Shown: positions 11,636 to 22,593 of the stretch, one piece after another
How the letters are laid out: each line of letters starts with the position of its first letter
Position numbering within the stretch: position 1 is the first letter of the stretch
Assembly (NCBI RefSeq): GCF_002099425.1
Contig: NW_018344126.1
Coordinates: 3,808,501-3,872,500 of the forward strand
Length of the DNA: 64,000 nucleotides
Reading direction: 5' to 3'
Source of the DNA: Phascolarctos cinereus
Taxonomy: Eukaryota > Chordata > Mammalia > Diprotodontia > Phascolarctidae
Translations under genes and position numbers: made by a program
Notes under the pieces: model-generated
The model's database searches: none
Seen by the model: only the letters and a program-made list of their open reading frames with translations
Told to the model about the DNA's origin: nothing

Positions 11636-12057
11636 TCCAGACAAATTGGCTTTGATTGTTAAAAATTCCACCGTCATTGGGTGATGATACACCATTTGTG
11701 GCATTTGCCAGGGGAATTCTCTGTGGATGGTGAGGTCGCTTGATTTCATCAAGTCCCAAGACATCCTGGAAGAGATGTGTAAACATTTAGAGGGATGTGG
11801 TCTGTCCATCCACATGGGAAAGACAAGCCATTGAAAACTTGTCTTTTGTCCAAATTTCAAAATGAATGGATGCTCTAAAGCTTTCCAACACTCTGGGACA
11901 GACTGTACAGATGGACAGGGAACTGGGTTCAAATGCAAAGAGGAGGAGGAGGAGAGAAAGCTGCCTTGCTTTTGGGAAATTACAAAGTTCTTTAACTGAC
12001 CCCAAACTTCACATGAAAACAAAGGCCTGTATTTTCAATGCCATCATTTTACTGTGA
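11636..12057 (+). mobile_element. RTE-type LINE fragment (end of reverse transcriptase ORF)
   Basis: Translation across frames gives a LEEMCKHLEGCGLSIHMGKT segment and MDRELGSNAKRRRR followed by AFGKLQSSLTDPKLHMKTKA, ending FNAIILL. This matches the conserved C-terminal part of RTE/BovB reverse transcriptases (MDRELG..I.RRI, AFGKL, DPKLPM..KA.VFN). Frames shift between segments and both ends are missing, so it is a dead 420-bp piece. Confidence 0.85.
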
Positions 12058-12535
12058 CTGCTATATTAATTTCTTCATCTGAAAACTTCCTTATGGAAGT
12101 GAATATTGAAAGCTAAGAATAATTAATTAAAAATGTTATCATTTAACCAAATCCATAGGCTTTGCTCATGGAACTGAACTTAAAGTCTAGGAAATTTATC
12201 CTAGGTATTCTAGGAAAATTATCACACATTTGTTCTCCCTCTTTATAATTTTTTTAAGGTTTGCCTGTTTTTATTCCTATTAATTTCCCAGCAAACCCCA
12301 CTGTGTACTTCCTTTGAACCCATTCTTGAAAAAAAAAAAGTTAAGCAAAACCATCCTGTACAGAGACAATTTGATAGAGCATGGAATATTCTATACCTGT
12401 AGTTCCCTACCCCACTACCAAGAAGAGGGAAGTGTTTTATAATCATCTTTTCTTTTAGGATCAAGTTTGGTTATTATGATTAATAAACATCTGCCTGCCT
12501 TTTAGTGTTGTTTTCATTTACATTATTGTGGTCAT
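12058..12535. other. Unassigned intronic DNA
   Basis: No gene or named repeat recognised. Confidence 0.5.
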
Positions 12536-12538
12536 TGT

Positions 12539-12567
12539 ACACACACACACACACACACACATATGCA

Positions 12568-12607
<40 letters not shown>
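12539..12607. repeat. Compound (AC)n-(GT)n-(AT)n microsatellite
   Basis: About 11 AC units, ATATGCAT, about 6 GT units, then about 13 AT units. The AC and GT arms face each other around ATGCAT, making an imperfect inverted repeat. Confidence 0.95.
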
Positions 12608-12609
<2 letters not shown>

Positions 12610-12611
<2 letters not shown>

Positions 12612-13880
12612 AGTATATACTCTCTGTAAATTTTTAATTTTCTGAGTTTATATTCATTATTTCTTATGATGCAAAAATATGCCATTACATTCATATGCCG
12701 CAATTTCTTTAGCCATTGCTCCGTTTTGTTTCTGATTTTTTGCTATCACAAAAAAGTATTGCTCTGAGTTTGTAATATGTGTGGAGATGCATGTGTGTAT
12801 ACGTATGTACACTCATATATGGGGGGTGGAGGAGGGAGAGAGGGACTTTGAGTTCTTTGGGTTCTCTAGGATGTGATCAGTTTAGTGATATTTCTCACAC
12901 TCTTCCAAATTGTTTTCCAAAATGGTCAAACCATTTCATAGCTCTACCAACAGAATGTTGTGCCAGTCTTCCCTCTGTCTATCCAACATTTATAATTTTC
13001 ATCACTTTGATAGATGTGAGGTAAAACCTTGGTGTTGTTTTAATTTAAACTTATGTGTCCAGTTGTCCTGATCTATATTTTGCCACTAGACCCAGATTGC
13101 TACAGAGGAGAGAATGAGACTGGTGACTTTGCACAGTGCTCCCTCACTTAGATCCAATTCACTTGCATGTCATGGCATCACCTTCCTGATGTCATGGTTC
13201 TCTTTGAGAACAAAGGACAAACAACAACAAGAATAACAATTTGTCTTATTATTAATGATCTGGAGCATTTTTGGTGTGGTTGTTGATAGTTTATATTTCT
13301 TATTTTAGGTAACTGACCACTTAACTATTGATAGATGACTTTTGGTCTTATATATGCATTTGGGTCATTTTTATATATATTAGATGTCAGACTTATATCA
13401 AAGATATTTTATACGATAATTTCTTCCCAGGTTTCTTATTCTAGCTACCTTAATTTTGTTCATGTAAAAGCCTTTTAATCTCTTGTATTCAAAATTGTCC
13501 TTTTTTATGGTTTGGTCTTCTGTCCCTTTTATGATTAAAAATTTCTCATTAGCCATAGTTGCTAAGCAGTAGAACCTTCCATTTTCATATGTTTTTATGT
13601 TGTGGCTTTCTATATTTAGGTGTATATCCATTTGTAGCTTATTGTGGTGTAAGATATGACATAAACCTAATTTCTACTAACCTCTTTCATTTTTCCTAGA
13701 GGTTCTTGTTAAACAGATATTCCTCTTGGTAGTCTGAATTAGATTGCTATGTTCAGTTGCTTCTGGGTCTTACTTATCTACTCTAACCACTAATCTGTTT
13801 TTATGATTACATCTTTATGATGTCTTTTGAAATCTAATTGTGAAGTACCTTCTTCATCCCTGCTTCATATGACTATAAAA
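12610..13880 (-). mobile_element. L1 ORF2 3' region, antisense, split by an RTE-tailed SINE
   Basis: Follows marsupial L1 in reverse: ATTCATATGCCGCAATTTCT, TTTTTGCTATCACAAAAAAG, CATTTATAATTTTCATCACT and GTGTTGTTTTAATTT, then, after a SINE, TTATTAATGATCTGGAGCAT, AAAAGCCTTTTAATCTC and the region down to TATGATTACATCTTTATG. Many changes; a dead copy. Confidence 0.8.
13055..13228 (+). mobile_element. RTE-tailed SINE (RTESINE-like)
   Basis: AGTTGTCCTGATCTATATTT, then GCCACTAGACCCAGATTGC and a 3' end of GTTCTCTTTGAGAACAAAGG plus ACAAACAACAACAAGAATAA. The tail is that of marsupial RTE elements, implying mobilisation by RTE machinery. The flanks AATTTAAACTTAT and AATTTGTCTTATT are a possible decayed target duplication. 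Confidence 0.8.
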
Positions 13881-15074
13881 CATGCTAGAAATTACATATT
13901 TTTATCCTTCAAAAAATTGTAATTTCTTTTTCAGCTTTCAAATACTTAATTAGCCTTAAAGAGTCCTTGACTATGTTTTTGAGTTGCAACATGTCAGTTG
14001 CAGTTTTCTGTTTTCTTTATCTTACTGGTAAGTAACCAAATTGATCTGTGTTTCAAGTGCTTATAGTCAGGGGATTAGAATTCTGGTAAGCCGAACTGAG
14101 AATTAAAAAGATTTAATATATCTTATTAGATTTTTAATTTTCTTTACCCATAAACTAGACAATTAATCTTAAAACAATCTCATTTTTATGAAGAGAAAAC
14201 AAGGTTATGTTGAGAATAGCTTCAACATGGATGAGCTTCCTTCAATGTTTGTGTAGGTATGGGACTCTGCATTTTAAAATGGCCAAACAGATGATGAATG
14301 GGGACTTCCCCAAATAACTTCCTTCTTCATAAATGTCTTCTTTTAAAAATTTACTCATGAATCCAGCAAGAATGAACTAAGTAAACATAGAAAGTTAGTT
14401 TTTTTAAGTTCAGTTGTCTTCTAAATTTATGGGATTGCACTGGAATTTTTGAATTTGAACAAGAAACTATTTTGCTAGCAGACTGTTAGTCCTGTTTTCT
14501 AGGACACAGATTACTTCCAAAATACCCTGGAGTGACTTTAGTAGTTGTATTACTAGTCTCAGCATACAACTGCTCCTCCTTACCCCAAACCATTTCCTAT
14601 TAGAGACCAGCAATCACAAGAAGGATGGATTTACAAATGCTATCTTAAAAAAAAGTACATTATCTTTCTTCCCAGGTATACATATATTTTAAGTAATTTT
14701 CTTTTTAGCTCAAAGCAAAATCTCAACATCTCTTGAATCTGATTGTTTACTGCATAGCCAACATGATTTTAGGGTCTTTGTAAAGTATGAGAACCTTTAT
14801 GGCTCTTTTGGTTAATTTCTTTGTCTTCCTTTTCCCAACCCCAAATAGTTCCCTCCCCCCATCCACATTTAAGAATCAGGCCAAAATTAAATAATTTTTA
14901 GGAAGACTTAGTATTTGCTAGATTCTCTACCAATAAGTAAGGGATAGATATCTTGACATTCTTTTAGGCAATAGTTTCCCAGGATCTTTCCTATGCCAGT
15001 CAGTTCTTGGAGTTTTTATACTTAGCACAAAAATTTCATTTCAGTGTGGTACAGTTTCATTGCATTGAGTTGCT
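13881..15074. other. Unassigned AT-rich intronic DNA
   Basis: No gene or named repeat recognised in about 1.2 kb. Confidence 0.5.
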
Positions 15075-15200
15075 AAAAGGGTTGTCATTGCCTCTATTTC
15101 CTTGCTTCTCACTTTTTCCTCATTCTTTTTTGATCTGACTTCTAACTCCTCAACTCCACTGAAACTGCTCTAAGATTATCATTGATCTTTTAGATGGTGG
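15075..15200 (+). mobile_element. L2 internal fragment
   Basis: AACTCCTCAACTCCACTGAA and ACTGCTCTAAGATTATCATT resemble the L2 ORF2 stretch encoding ...STETALVKVTNDL. Confidence 0.6.
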
Positions 15201-15533
15201 AGAGCAGGAGAGATGGTATAGGACTGAATGTGGACACATGTCCTGATTTTCTCTCCACCCTCCCACCGCTCTCAAAAAGGTAAGAAAATCGTTTACAAAT
15301 TATAGTCCAATGAATTTGACTCCAATTCTTGGAAAATTCTACAATGGATAATGAAGCAGGTGGTTAATGCACATTTTGAAAAGAAAGGAGTGATTTTATA
15401 GAGCCAGCCTAAGCTTAGACAAGAACTGATCAGGCCAGACCAACCTTATTTCGTCTTTTGACACTGTTATGGAACTCTGGAAGAGCAAAGAAATGAAGTA
15501 GATATCATTTCTGCCCCTTTCACCCCACCCCAT

Positions 15534-15557
15534 ACATACACACACACACACACACAC
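15534..15557. repeat. (CA)n microsatellite
   Basis: CATACATACA followed by about 9 CA units, then a GT-bearing stretch. Lies in the insert within the L3. Confidence 0.85.
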
Positions 15558-16085
15558 GTTTGCGCGTGTGCATACTTATATATACAGTCTTAGTTGCCTA
15601 TAGTACTGAGAGGTTAAATGATTTGTCCTCTTTTTTTATCTGTCTATGTATCTATCTTGTGTTTACACAGATTTTAACAAAGCATTTGGTAAAGTATCTC
15701 ATGTTATTCTTGTGGAAGATGGAGAAATTCAAGCTAAATGATAATGAAGTGAGATTCATTTGGATCTGGTTGAATGGCCACACTCAAAGAGTAATTTATT
15801 AACAGTGTTAGCTAAGGCAGCTTGTCTCTAATGGAGTGCCCCCAGGAATCTGTGCTTGGCTCTATGCTGTTTAACAATTTTATCAGTGACTTAGATAAAA
15901 GCAGAGGTGGTATGTTTATGAGATTTGAGGATGATACAAATCTAGAACGGATAGTTAACATACTAAATGACAGAATCAGGAACCTGAAAGATCTTGGCAG
16001 GCTAAAGCATTGGACTAAGGCTAACAGGGTGAAATTCATTAGGGATAAATGTAAAGTCTTAGACTGGGGTGCAAAAATATACTTT

Positions 16086-16214
16086 GCCGGGGGCAGCTAG
16101 GTGGCGCAGTGGATAGAGCGCCGACCCTGGAGTTAGGTGGACCTGAGTTCAATTTGCCCTTAGACACATGACATTCGCTAACTGTGTGACTCTGGGCAGG
16201 TCACTTAACCCCAA
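16086..16214 (+). mobile_element. Marsupial tRNA-derived SINE inside L3
   Basis: GGGGCAGCTAGGTGGCGCAG opens the element, followed by TGGATAGAGCGCCGACCC, GACCTGAGTTCAA (B-box region) and GGCAGGTCACTTAACCCCA. L3 text resumes at about 16230. Some L3 sequence expected at this point is missing and no target duplication is visible. Confidence 0.92.
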
Positions 16215-16784
16215 CTGCCATATCGGCCTGTGAGCTCAATATGAGTCAGTGTGATGTGGTAGCCAAAAAGCTAATGCGATCATGGACTGCATTTGGAGAG
16301 GCATCGCTTCCAGGAATGGTGAGGTGACAGGCCCCTCTATACTTTGTTCTGGCCAGACTACTTCTGGAGTATCATATTCAGCTCTGGTTGCCACCATTTA
16401 GGAATGACATTGATGAGTTGGAGAACATCAAGAAGAAGGTCAGTTAAGATGGTGAAGAATTTTGAGTCACTGTCATGAGGATAGATAGAAAGAACTGAAG
16501 ATATTTAGCCCAGGGAACAAGAGACTTAGGATAGATGTGATAACTAAGTTTTGGTCTATGGGCAGCTAATAAGAACTTATTTGGTTTTGTCCCAGAGAGC
16601 AGGGCCAGAAGCAATGAGTAAAAGTTCCAAAGAAGCAAAGTTAGGCTTAATGTCAGGGAAAAAAACTCTCTAATAATTAAAACTATGCAGAAGTGAGCAG
16701 GGATGCTGAGGGGGTAGTAGAAATACCCCTCCCTGCATGTCTTCTACCAGAAGCTAAATGGCCTGTTGTCAGCAATTTCTTTCA

Positions 16785-17610
16785 GTCCATCAGTCAACAA
16801 GCATTTGTTCCAAGTGCTTACTGTGTGCCAGGCACCATGCTAAATAAATACTATGGATACAGAGAGGTAGTAAAAACAGTCTCAGCCCTCAAAGAGCCTC
16901 ATGTCAGATGAGGGGCAGACACTAACTAACAATTAACGGGAACAGGCAGAAGATTTTAGCTGAGACCTGAAGGAAGCCAGGAAATCCGAGAGATGGAGAT
17001 GGGGAGGGGAAAAGTTCCAGGCAAGGGGCATCGAGTGAAAATACACTCTTAGGAGGTGGAGAGTCTCACGTGAAGAACCACAAGGAAGACAGTGTCACTG
17101 AATTGTGAAGCACACAGTGAGGAATCAAGGGAAAGAAGACTGGAAAGGTTGGAAGGGATCGGGTTATATAGGGCTTTAAAAGCCAAAGAGGATTTTATAT
17201 TTGATTCTAGAAGTAATAAGGAACCACTGGAATTTATTGAGAAGTGAGATGACAAGGTCAGACCTGGGCTTTATCACTTGGTAGCTGAATGGAGGATAGA
17301 CTAGAGTGGCATCACCTTGAGCTAGAGAGGCCAACCAGTCGTGACTGCAATAGTAACGTCAGAGGAGAGAAGGGAATGTATGGGAGAGATGTTAGTAGAA
17401 TTGGTAGGCCTTATAGCTTATTGGGTATGGGTGGTGAGGAATGAAATATGACACCCAAGTCGTGAGCCGGGGTGACCGGAAGGATAGTGGTACCCTCCAG
17501 AGTAATAAGGAAGTTAAGAAGAAGAGAAAGTTTAGGGTGAAAGATAATGACTTCAGTTTTGGACGTGTTGAGTTTAAAATTCTTCTGTCATGTAATTGGA
17601 CGGGTAGAGC
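16785..17610 (-). mobile_element. Long L2 fragment, antisense (ORF2 C-terminal part and 3' end)
   Basis: Starts with the reversed 3' end (AACAAGCATTTGTTCCAAGT, GTGTGCCAGGCACCATGC). On the minus strand it encodes pieces such as FSINSSGSLLLLESNIK and, upstream in the element, SRSPRLTTWVSYF, both L2 ORF2-like. Frames are broken. Confidence 0.9.
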
Positions 17611-18116
17611 ATACATAGCCTGTTAGAGTTCCTGATGGTAATCTTAACTATTAATCTGGGTCAATGAATGGCATAGTGAGCTTTGGTATATCTGTGGAAT
17701 AAGCTAAGTGGTTGATCATGGTAGATCATATCACTTAGTTCAGCAGTGCTACAGTATGGTTATTTCAGGAATATGAACATAGCTTATATCATGTAAATAT
17801 GTAGGATTTTAACTTTAAAGATATGCAAAGATAACTATAAGCTAATGGCATGAAAGTAAAAAATAATTTTTCTTCAGAAAGTAATAGAACATGATTAGGA
17901 GATGGGAATAAGGTTAAATGAAAGTGCAGGAGAAAATTGAAGACAGAGAGAGAGATGAGATTTTTTCCCCCCCTAGCTTCATGAAATTCAAACACTAAGA
18001 GTTCAGATTAAGTTTGATTTGCATAGATTTGTATATTATAAACTGCTACTATTTTGTAATTTAAAAAAAAAGTTTGTTCTATTCCTAAAGCCAATTTTAA
18101 TTCTTAAACATTTATA
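17611..18116. other. Unassigned intronic DNA
   Basis: No gene or named repeat recognised. Confidence 0.5.
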
Positions 18117-18250
18117 GAGGCAGCTGGGTAGCACAATGGATAGAGTATTGGCGAGTTCAAATGTGGCCTCAGACACTTAGTAGCTGTGTGACTGTGGGCA
18201 AGTCACTTAACTTCTGATTACCTTAATCCGCTGGAGAAGGAAATGGCAGG
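18117..18250 (+). mobile_element. tRNA-derived / MAR1-like SINE
   Basis: GAGGCAGCTGGGTAGCACAA and GATAGAGTATTGG open it, and GGGCAAGTCACTTAACTTC follows. The end (CTGGAGAAGGAAATGGCAGG) is the MAR1-type continuation. Slightly deleted in the middle. Confidence 0.82.
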
Positions 18251-18257
18251 TGCCTTG

Positions 18258-18362
18258 GTAAGCATTTTACAAATATTTCCTATGGTACTGACAAAAACCT
18301 TGGGAGTTAGGTATTGTTTTTATCCCCATTTTAGTGTCGAGGAAACTGAGGCAGGCAGAGAT
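18258..18362 (-). mobile_element. MIR-superfamily fragment, antisense
   Basis: AAGCATTTTACAAATATTTC, then TATCCCCATTTTAGTGTCGA and GGAAACTGAGGCAGGCAGAG are the reversed MIR/THER tail and core. Confidence 0.8.
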
Positions 18363-19270
18363 ACTTAATACATATTGATTCACTGAAAAATTTTATAGAA
18401 TTTAAAGAACTTACCTGAACAGCATCTTCAGTTGTCTCAACTGGAATCCAAGGAGATGTGGGTTATGAGGGTGCTGGAAAAGATCTTTATCTTTGCACAT
18501 GTCAGGAAGTGGTCAAGCTTCTGCCAGGCCAGGTACATATGGACTGAGAAAGATGCCAAGCCCTCCAAGGTTCTCCCTATTTAGGATAAGGGTTGAGATG
18601 TCACTTAAAGGACAGCTTCAGTTGCTTGAAGAGGCTGGGAATATCGATCCAACTGTCATACTTGATCTGACAGCTCTGCCCCAGTTCCAGCCCTGGTCCA
18701 GCTTTCCCATTTGATTACCCTCTACAAAAGAACTACTTAGTCGGATGCTGGAGCTCCACCCTCAGCAGTTGTGGCTGAATAGGAAACTCTGAACTTCCAT
18801 AAAATCATTGGTTTTAGAGAAGCTTGTGAAATACCTGACTTAGCTGGAGATGATGAATGTTCTGGGCTATCCATCCAAGGCTGACCTTGCCACAGTGGGA
18901 TGGTTGGACTCTGATACAGGGAATTTTATACCAATGACAAATCCCATGATGGAGACAAATAGGATTATCATACAGAGAATTTTTAATACCAAAATGGAAT
19001 TTTGATAGCCAACTTTTAAAACTTCAGACTATCTAATAGACAGAAGTTGATGAAATGAGAAGACACAGCAAGCCTGCTTCCAATAAGATTTACTTAGTCT
19101 TCTTCTGAATCTTTTTTTAAATTTTTCCGAAGTAGTGATTCATTAGTTCTTTACTTCAGTTATTTGTGCATTACTAGTTGCCTCTGTTTATGTTGGGTTT
19201 CTGCAGAATGAAACCAGCTCTACTTGCAAGAGCAGTTCATTTTATGTAGCCCTTAGTAACTAAATTCCTA
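18363..19270. other. Unclassified block, somewhat GC-richer than its surroundings
   Basis: Contains a 73-residue open frame (18493-18714, +) and several shorter coding-like stretches, none of which I can match to a protein or repeat family. It could be a decayed processed pseudogene or an unlisted transposon. Confidence 0.4.
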
Positions 19271-19275
19271 GGTAT

Positions 19276-19855
19276 CTAGTCAGTCAATAAATATTTATTA
19301 AGCACCTGCTATATGCCAGGAATTATGCTAAGCTCTGAGCCTACAAAGGAAGGCAAAAGCTCACAATCTAATGGAGGAACAAAAAAATAAATAAATGCTT
19401 ATAGACAAGTCATGTACAGGACAAATAGGGAATAATTAATAAAGAGAAGGAACTAGAATTAATAAGGATTGGTAAAGGCTTCCTATAGAAGGTGAGATTT
19501 TAGCTGGGACTTGAAGGATGCCAGAGAAACCAAAAGGTAAAGGGAAGGAGGACATTCCAGGCATGGAGGAGAGCCAGAAAAAATGCTCAGAGCTGAGAAA
19601 TAGAGTGGAGGTCAGTGTCCAGGTCTAGCGTCACTGGATCAGAGAGTACCTGGTGGGATGTGAGGTGTAAGAAGATTGGAAAGGCCATGGAGAGAGGTTC
19701 AGCACTAGATTTGAGACATCTTTGAATGCCAAACAAAGAGTTTTATATTTGATCCTGGAACTTATTAAATATGGTGATAACATGATCAGACTGGTGCTTT
19801 AAGAAAATCACTTTGGCCGCTGAGTAGAGGATGTACTGGAGTGGTGAGGTATCTA
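19276..19855 (-). mobile_element. L2 fragment, antisense, with 3' end
   Basis: GTCAGTCAATAAATATTTAT, ATATGCCAGGAATTATGCTA, GACATTCCAGGCATGGAGG, TTTATATTTGATCCTGGAAC and GAAAATCACTTTGGCCGCTG are successive landmarks of reversed L2. Confidence 0.9.
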
Positions 19856-21550
19856 GTTATGTCTGGCAGATGTAACTGATCCTGTATGTTTTTTCCTCTC
19901 CAAAGACATTTACATTTGCTGAAAAATTGGTGTAGCATGATTGGAAGAGCTGAATAATATATCTACATTTCATAATCTTAGTTTGAATTTAATGATAGCG
20001 TAAACCAAGGCTAATATTTAATAGTGCCCACATGCTAACTATGCAAATTCAGATTTATTTGCTCTCTTTGGTTATGTCTTTTTTGCTCACAAGAGATACG
20101 GATTATATTATTAAAGCCACTGAGAAATGTTAATCTCATTAAGTAGAAGAGAGGAGCATATTCCCTGTCCTTAAAGCATTGAGTAATGTAAATTGCACGC
20201 TGGTGTTCAGAACGTCACAATTAGATAGACCCAATTTGGATTTTCTCATTTCCTTAAATTTTCATTGATATGAATACTGAGCCATATTTGTCTCTAATCT
20301 TTACTAAATAAATTAGCTAAAATGTGTGACTAAAATTTACACATATAAGTATATCCCAGTGCATTAGAAAATAACCTAGTGGTGTCACACACATGCTATT
20401 TTACTTGATAAAAATCCTGTGGCTGTTCCCTAGATGGGTACCAAGTGAGGAAAGCAGCAGTTTTAAATTGAAACAAAAATCATCCATCCATTGTGAGCCC
20501 CAGAATGGACTTTTACTATGTGTTTTGTATGGGATTAACCTTGAAGTTCACTGGAAACTTCAGTTGGTGCAGTTCGCAACCCTCTGTTCATTTGTGGACA
20601 TTGAGCAAGCATATGGAAAACATTATACCTTTGCCTGAAGGTCACCAGTGAAAACATAATTATGCTGAAGTGCAATTTGTGTTTAATTTTAATCTGCAAG
20701 AGCTCATTATGGTTTGTGCCTTGGTTGCCATAGAAATCATCTTTTCTGTGTACCTTTTTGACAGTAGAGATCATCTGAGGAGCCTTGATCAGTGGTCCTT
20801 AGATTTCTATTTCAAGAAACCAGAGAAAAGGAATTTTCCAAAAAGGATTTTGGCCTTGTTGTTTCCCTCTCATTCTGATATAGTCTCAATTTTTGAAGCA
20901 TCACATTGTAATAAATATTTTTAAAAATTAGGTGAAGATATTTTATATAAATTTTTAATTTTTAGGGAAAGCTTGTGGGTACAGAACAGCAAGACTTTGT
21001 TTTTTCTCCTAAGTAATATTTTGAACTTCTATACTACACCTGGCTATTCCTGGAGACCCTATGCAATGGGATACATTTATTATCTTTTGAAAATTATGAA
21101 ATAAGAATTCAAAGAAAGGGCATATAATAAGAAATTGAAGATCAAGAAACTTACCAGTCAAGTTAGTGTTGAGACTGTAAACTGCAAATGATACCAATAA
21201 GATGTTTGTGTGATATTAGAGACTGTCTTTATTTCATTAATATGGATTCCTTTTAGCATCAAGGTAAATTTCTTCAAAATTATGATGAAATTTTCTGTCT
21301 TACTCTAGAATAGCATGGAAGCTATAACATTAATCCCAATTTCCTGCTTTAGCCTTCATATTTGGGTATTCTTTTACAGGGATGGCCCTAAAGTAGTATA
21401 GCTCAGCATCTCTTTGGAGGCTTCTTGATCATCTGGAGGGGTTCTTTGTAATGTAATTTGCCAAGGACTGATTTTTTTTAAAGCTTAGAATGCATAGTAT
21501 TTGATGTTGATCTCTTCTAACATAACCAGCATTAACTATTCTAATCAAGC
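19856..21550. other. Unassigned AT-rich DNA
   Basis: 1.7 kb without recognisable repeats, longer than typical gaps in this window. An octamer-like TATGCAAATTC lies near 20040. No coding segment recognised; the 84-residue frame at 20670-20924 has no known motif. Confidence 0.45.
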
Positions 21551-21551
21551 A

Positions 21552-21640
21552 TTTAGAACTTGAAGGGACCATAGAAATAATTTAGCCCAACAAACTCCTT
21601 TTTACAGATGGAGAACTGAGATCCGTAGAGTTGGAATGCC
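21552..21640 (-). mobile_element. MIR-superfamily fragment, antisense
   Basis: GAACTTGAAGGGACCATAGA and CTTTTTACAGATGGAGAACT match the reversed end of THER-type SINEs. Confidence 0.65.
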
Positions 21641-21808
21641 ACCTCACTAACCATGTGACCCTGGACAAATCATTTAACCTCTGTCTGCCTTGATCCACTG
21701 GAGAAGAAAATGGCAAACCACTCCAGTACTTTTGCCAAGAAAACCCCATAGATAGTATGGTCTACAGGATCACAAAGATTCAGACACAACTCAGTGACTG
21801 ACCAACAA
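21641..21808 (+). mobile_element. MAR1-type SINE, 3' part
   Basis: CATGTGACCCTGGACAAATC, GGCAAACCACTCCAGTAC and TTGCCAAGAAAACCCCATAG are the diagnostic MAR1 3' phrases, ending near GACCAACAA. Confidence 0.88.
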
Positions 21809-22160
21809 ATTTTTTCAAGTAGTATTAAAGTTGGTACAACGACACTATATAATTGTTCAGAATTTTTAAAATGTTTCTGACTTTAAACTCTAGTGAGGAT
21901 TAAATGAACTGCAAGTATGAATAGATTTCTGTTTTGAAAAATATTAATTGATTGTGAGTCTAAAGGCACATAAATTGCACCATTTCTCTTTTGATGAAGA
22001 AATCTGAAGGTATAAAGAAAATTTGGGGTATATCTAAAAAGATGCCTGCTAAAGTATGGGAGCTGTTCAATTTTTTAAAAATGCAAATTAAGGATTAAAT
22101 TAAGAAAAACTATAAGAGAGTGAGATGAGAATGTTGCATTGCTGGCTTCTAGATATCTTA
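21809..22160. other. Unassigned intronic DNA
   Basis: No gene or named repeat recognised. Confidence 0.5.
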
Positions 22161-22162
22161 AA

Positions 22163-22406
22163 TGTTTTGGAGCCAGTGAGGTGGTAAAGTGGATGGAAGA
22201 TTAGGCCTAGAAGTAGGAAAATCTGAATTCAAATTCAGGCTCAGACACTTAACTAGTTACGTGACCCTGGGTAAGTCACTTAATCTTTTTGCCTTGGTTT
22301 CCTCCACTGTAAAATGGTAATAATAATAATTGCAGTTACCACCCAGGGGTATTGCAAAAATCATGTTTAAAAAAAATTTGTAAAGCTATTAGCCCACTGC
22401 CTGGCT
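22163..22406 (+). mobile_element. MIR-superfamily SINE, interrupted near its 3' end
   Basis: GCCAGTGAGGTGGTAAAGTG, CAGACACTTAACTAGTTACG, GGTTTCCTCCACTGTAAAAT and AGCCCACTGCCTGGCTACAT follow MIR/THER order. It continues as CATAAGTTCTTAATAATCC after the SINE at 22418. Confidence 0.82.
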
Positions 22407-22417
22407 ACATAAGTTCT

Positions 22418-22514
22418 TTTTTTTTTTTTTTTGCTTTTAGGCAATTGGGGTTAAGTGACTTGCCCAAGGTCACACAGCTAGTAAGTGTCAACTGTTGGGT
22501 CTGAGGCCGGATTC
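22418..22514 (-). mobile_element. 5'-truncated tRNA-derived SINE with target duplication
   Basis: Poly-T, GCTTTTAGGCAATTGGGGTT, GGTCACACAGCTAGTAAGTG, ending at GGCCGGATTC. Flanked by the direct repeat ACATAAGTTCTT (22407-22418 and 22515-22526). Only the 3' ~97 bp of the SINE was integrated. Confidence 0.88.
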
Positions 22515-22531
22515 ACATAAGTTCTTAATAA

Positions 22532-22593
22532 TCCTCCCTCTCTCCCTCCCTTCTTTCTTTTCTTTTTCCTTCCTTGTTTCCTTTCTTCCTTTT
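22532..22593. repeat. CT-rich polypyrimidine stretch
   Basis: 62 bases of C and T with a single G. Confidence 0.85.

Larger units (their letters stand above)
15280..16775 (+). mobile_element. L3/CR1-type LINE, ORF2 3' half, interrupted twice
   Basis: Translations show CR1-clade reverse transcriptase landmarks in order: DFNKAFGKVSHVILVE, EVRFIWIWLNGHTQRVIY, ECPQESVLGSMLF (family: GVPQGSVLGPLLF), FEDDTNL (family FADDTKL, with the first A replaced by E) and RVKFIRDKCKVLDWG. The copy continues with GTGAGCTCAATATGAGTCAG to about 16775. It is interrupted by a microsatellite-bearing insert at about 15530-15660 and a tRNA-SINE at 16086-16214. Dead. Confidence 0.87.

Noticed and set aside
11633-12022. 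129-codon open frame on the minus strand, the longest in the window
   Set aside because: It is the antisense shadow of an RTE reverse-transcriptase fragment whose recognisable protein is on the plus strand.
16086-16160. tRNA gene, because of A- and B-box-like sequences
   Set aside because: The sequence is the tRNA-derived head of a marsupial SINE, continuing into the SINE body, and does not fold as a full tRNA.
20393-20638. 81-codon open frame
   Set aside because: No conserved motif, no splice-site support and AT-rich composition; considered chance.
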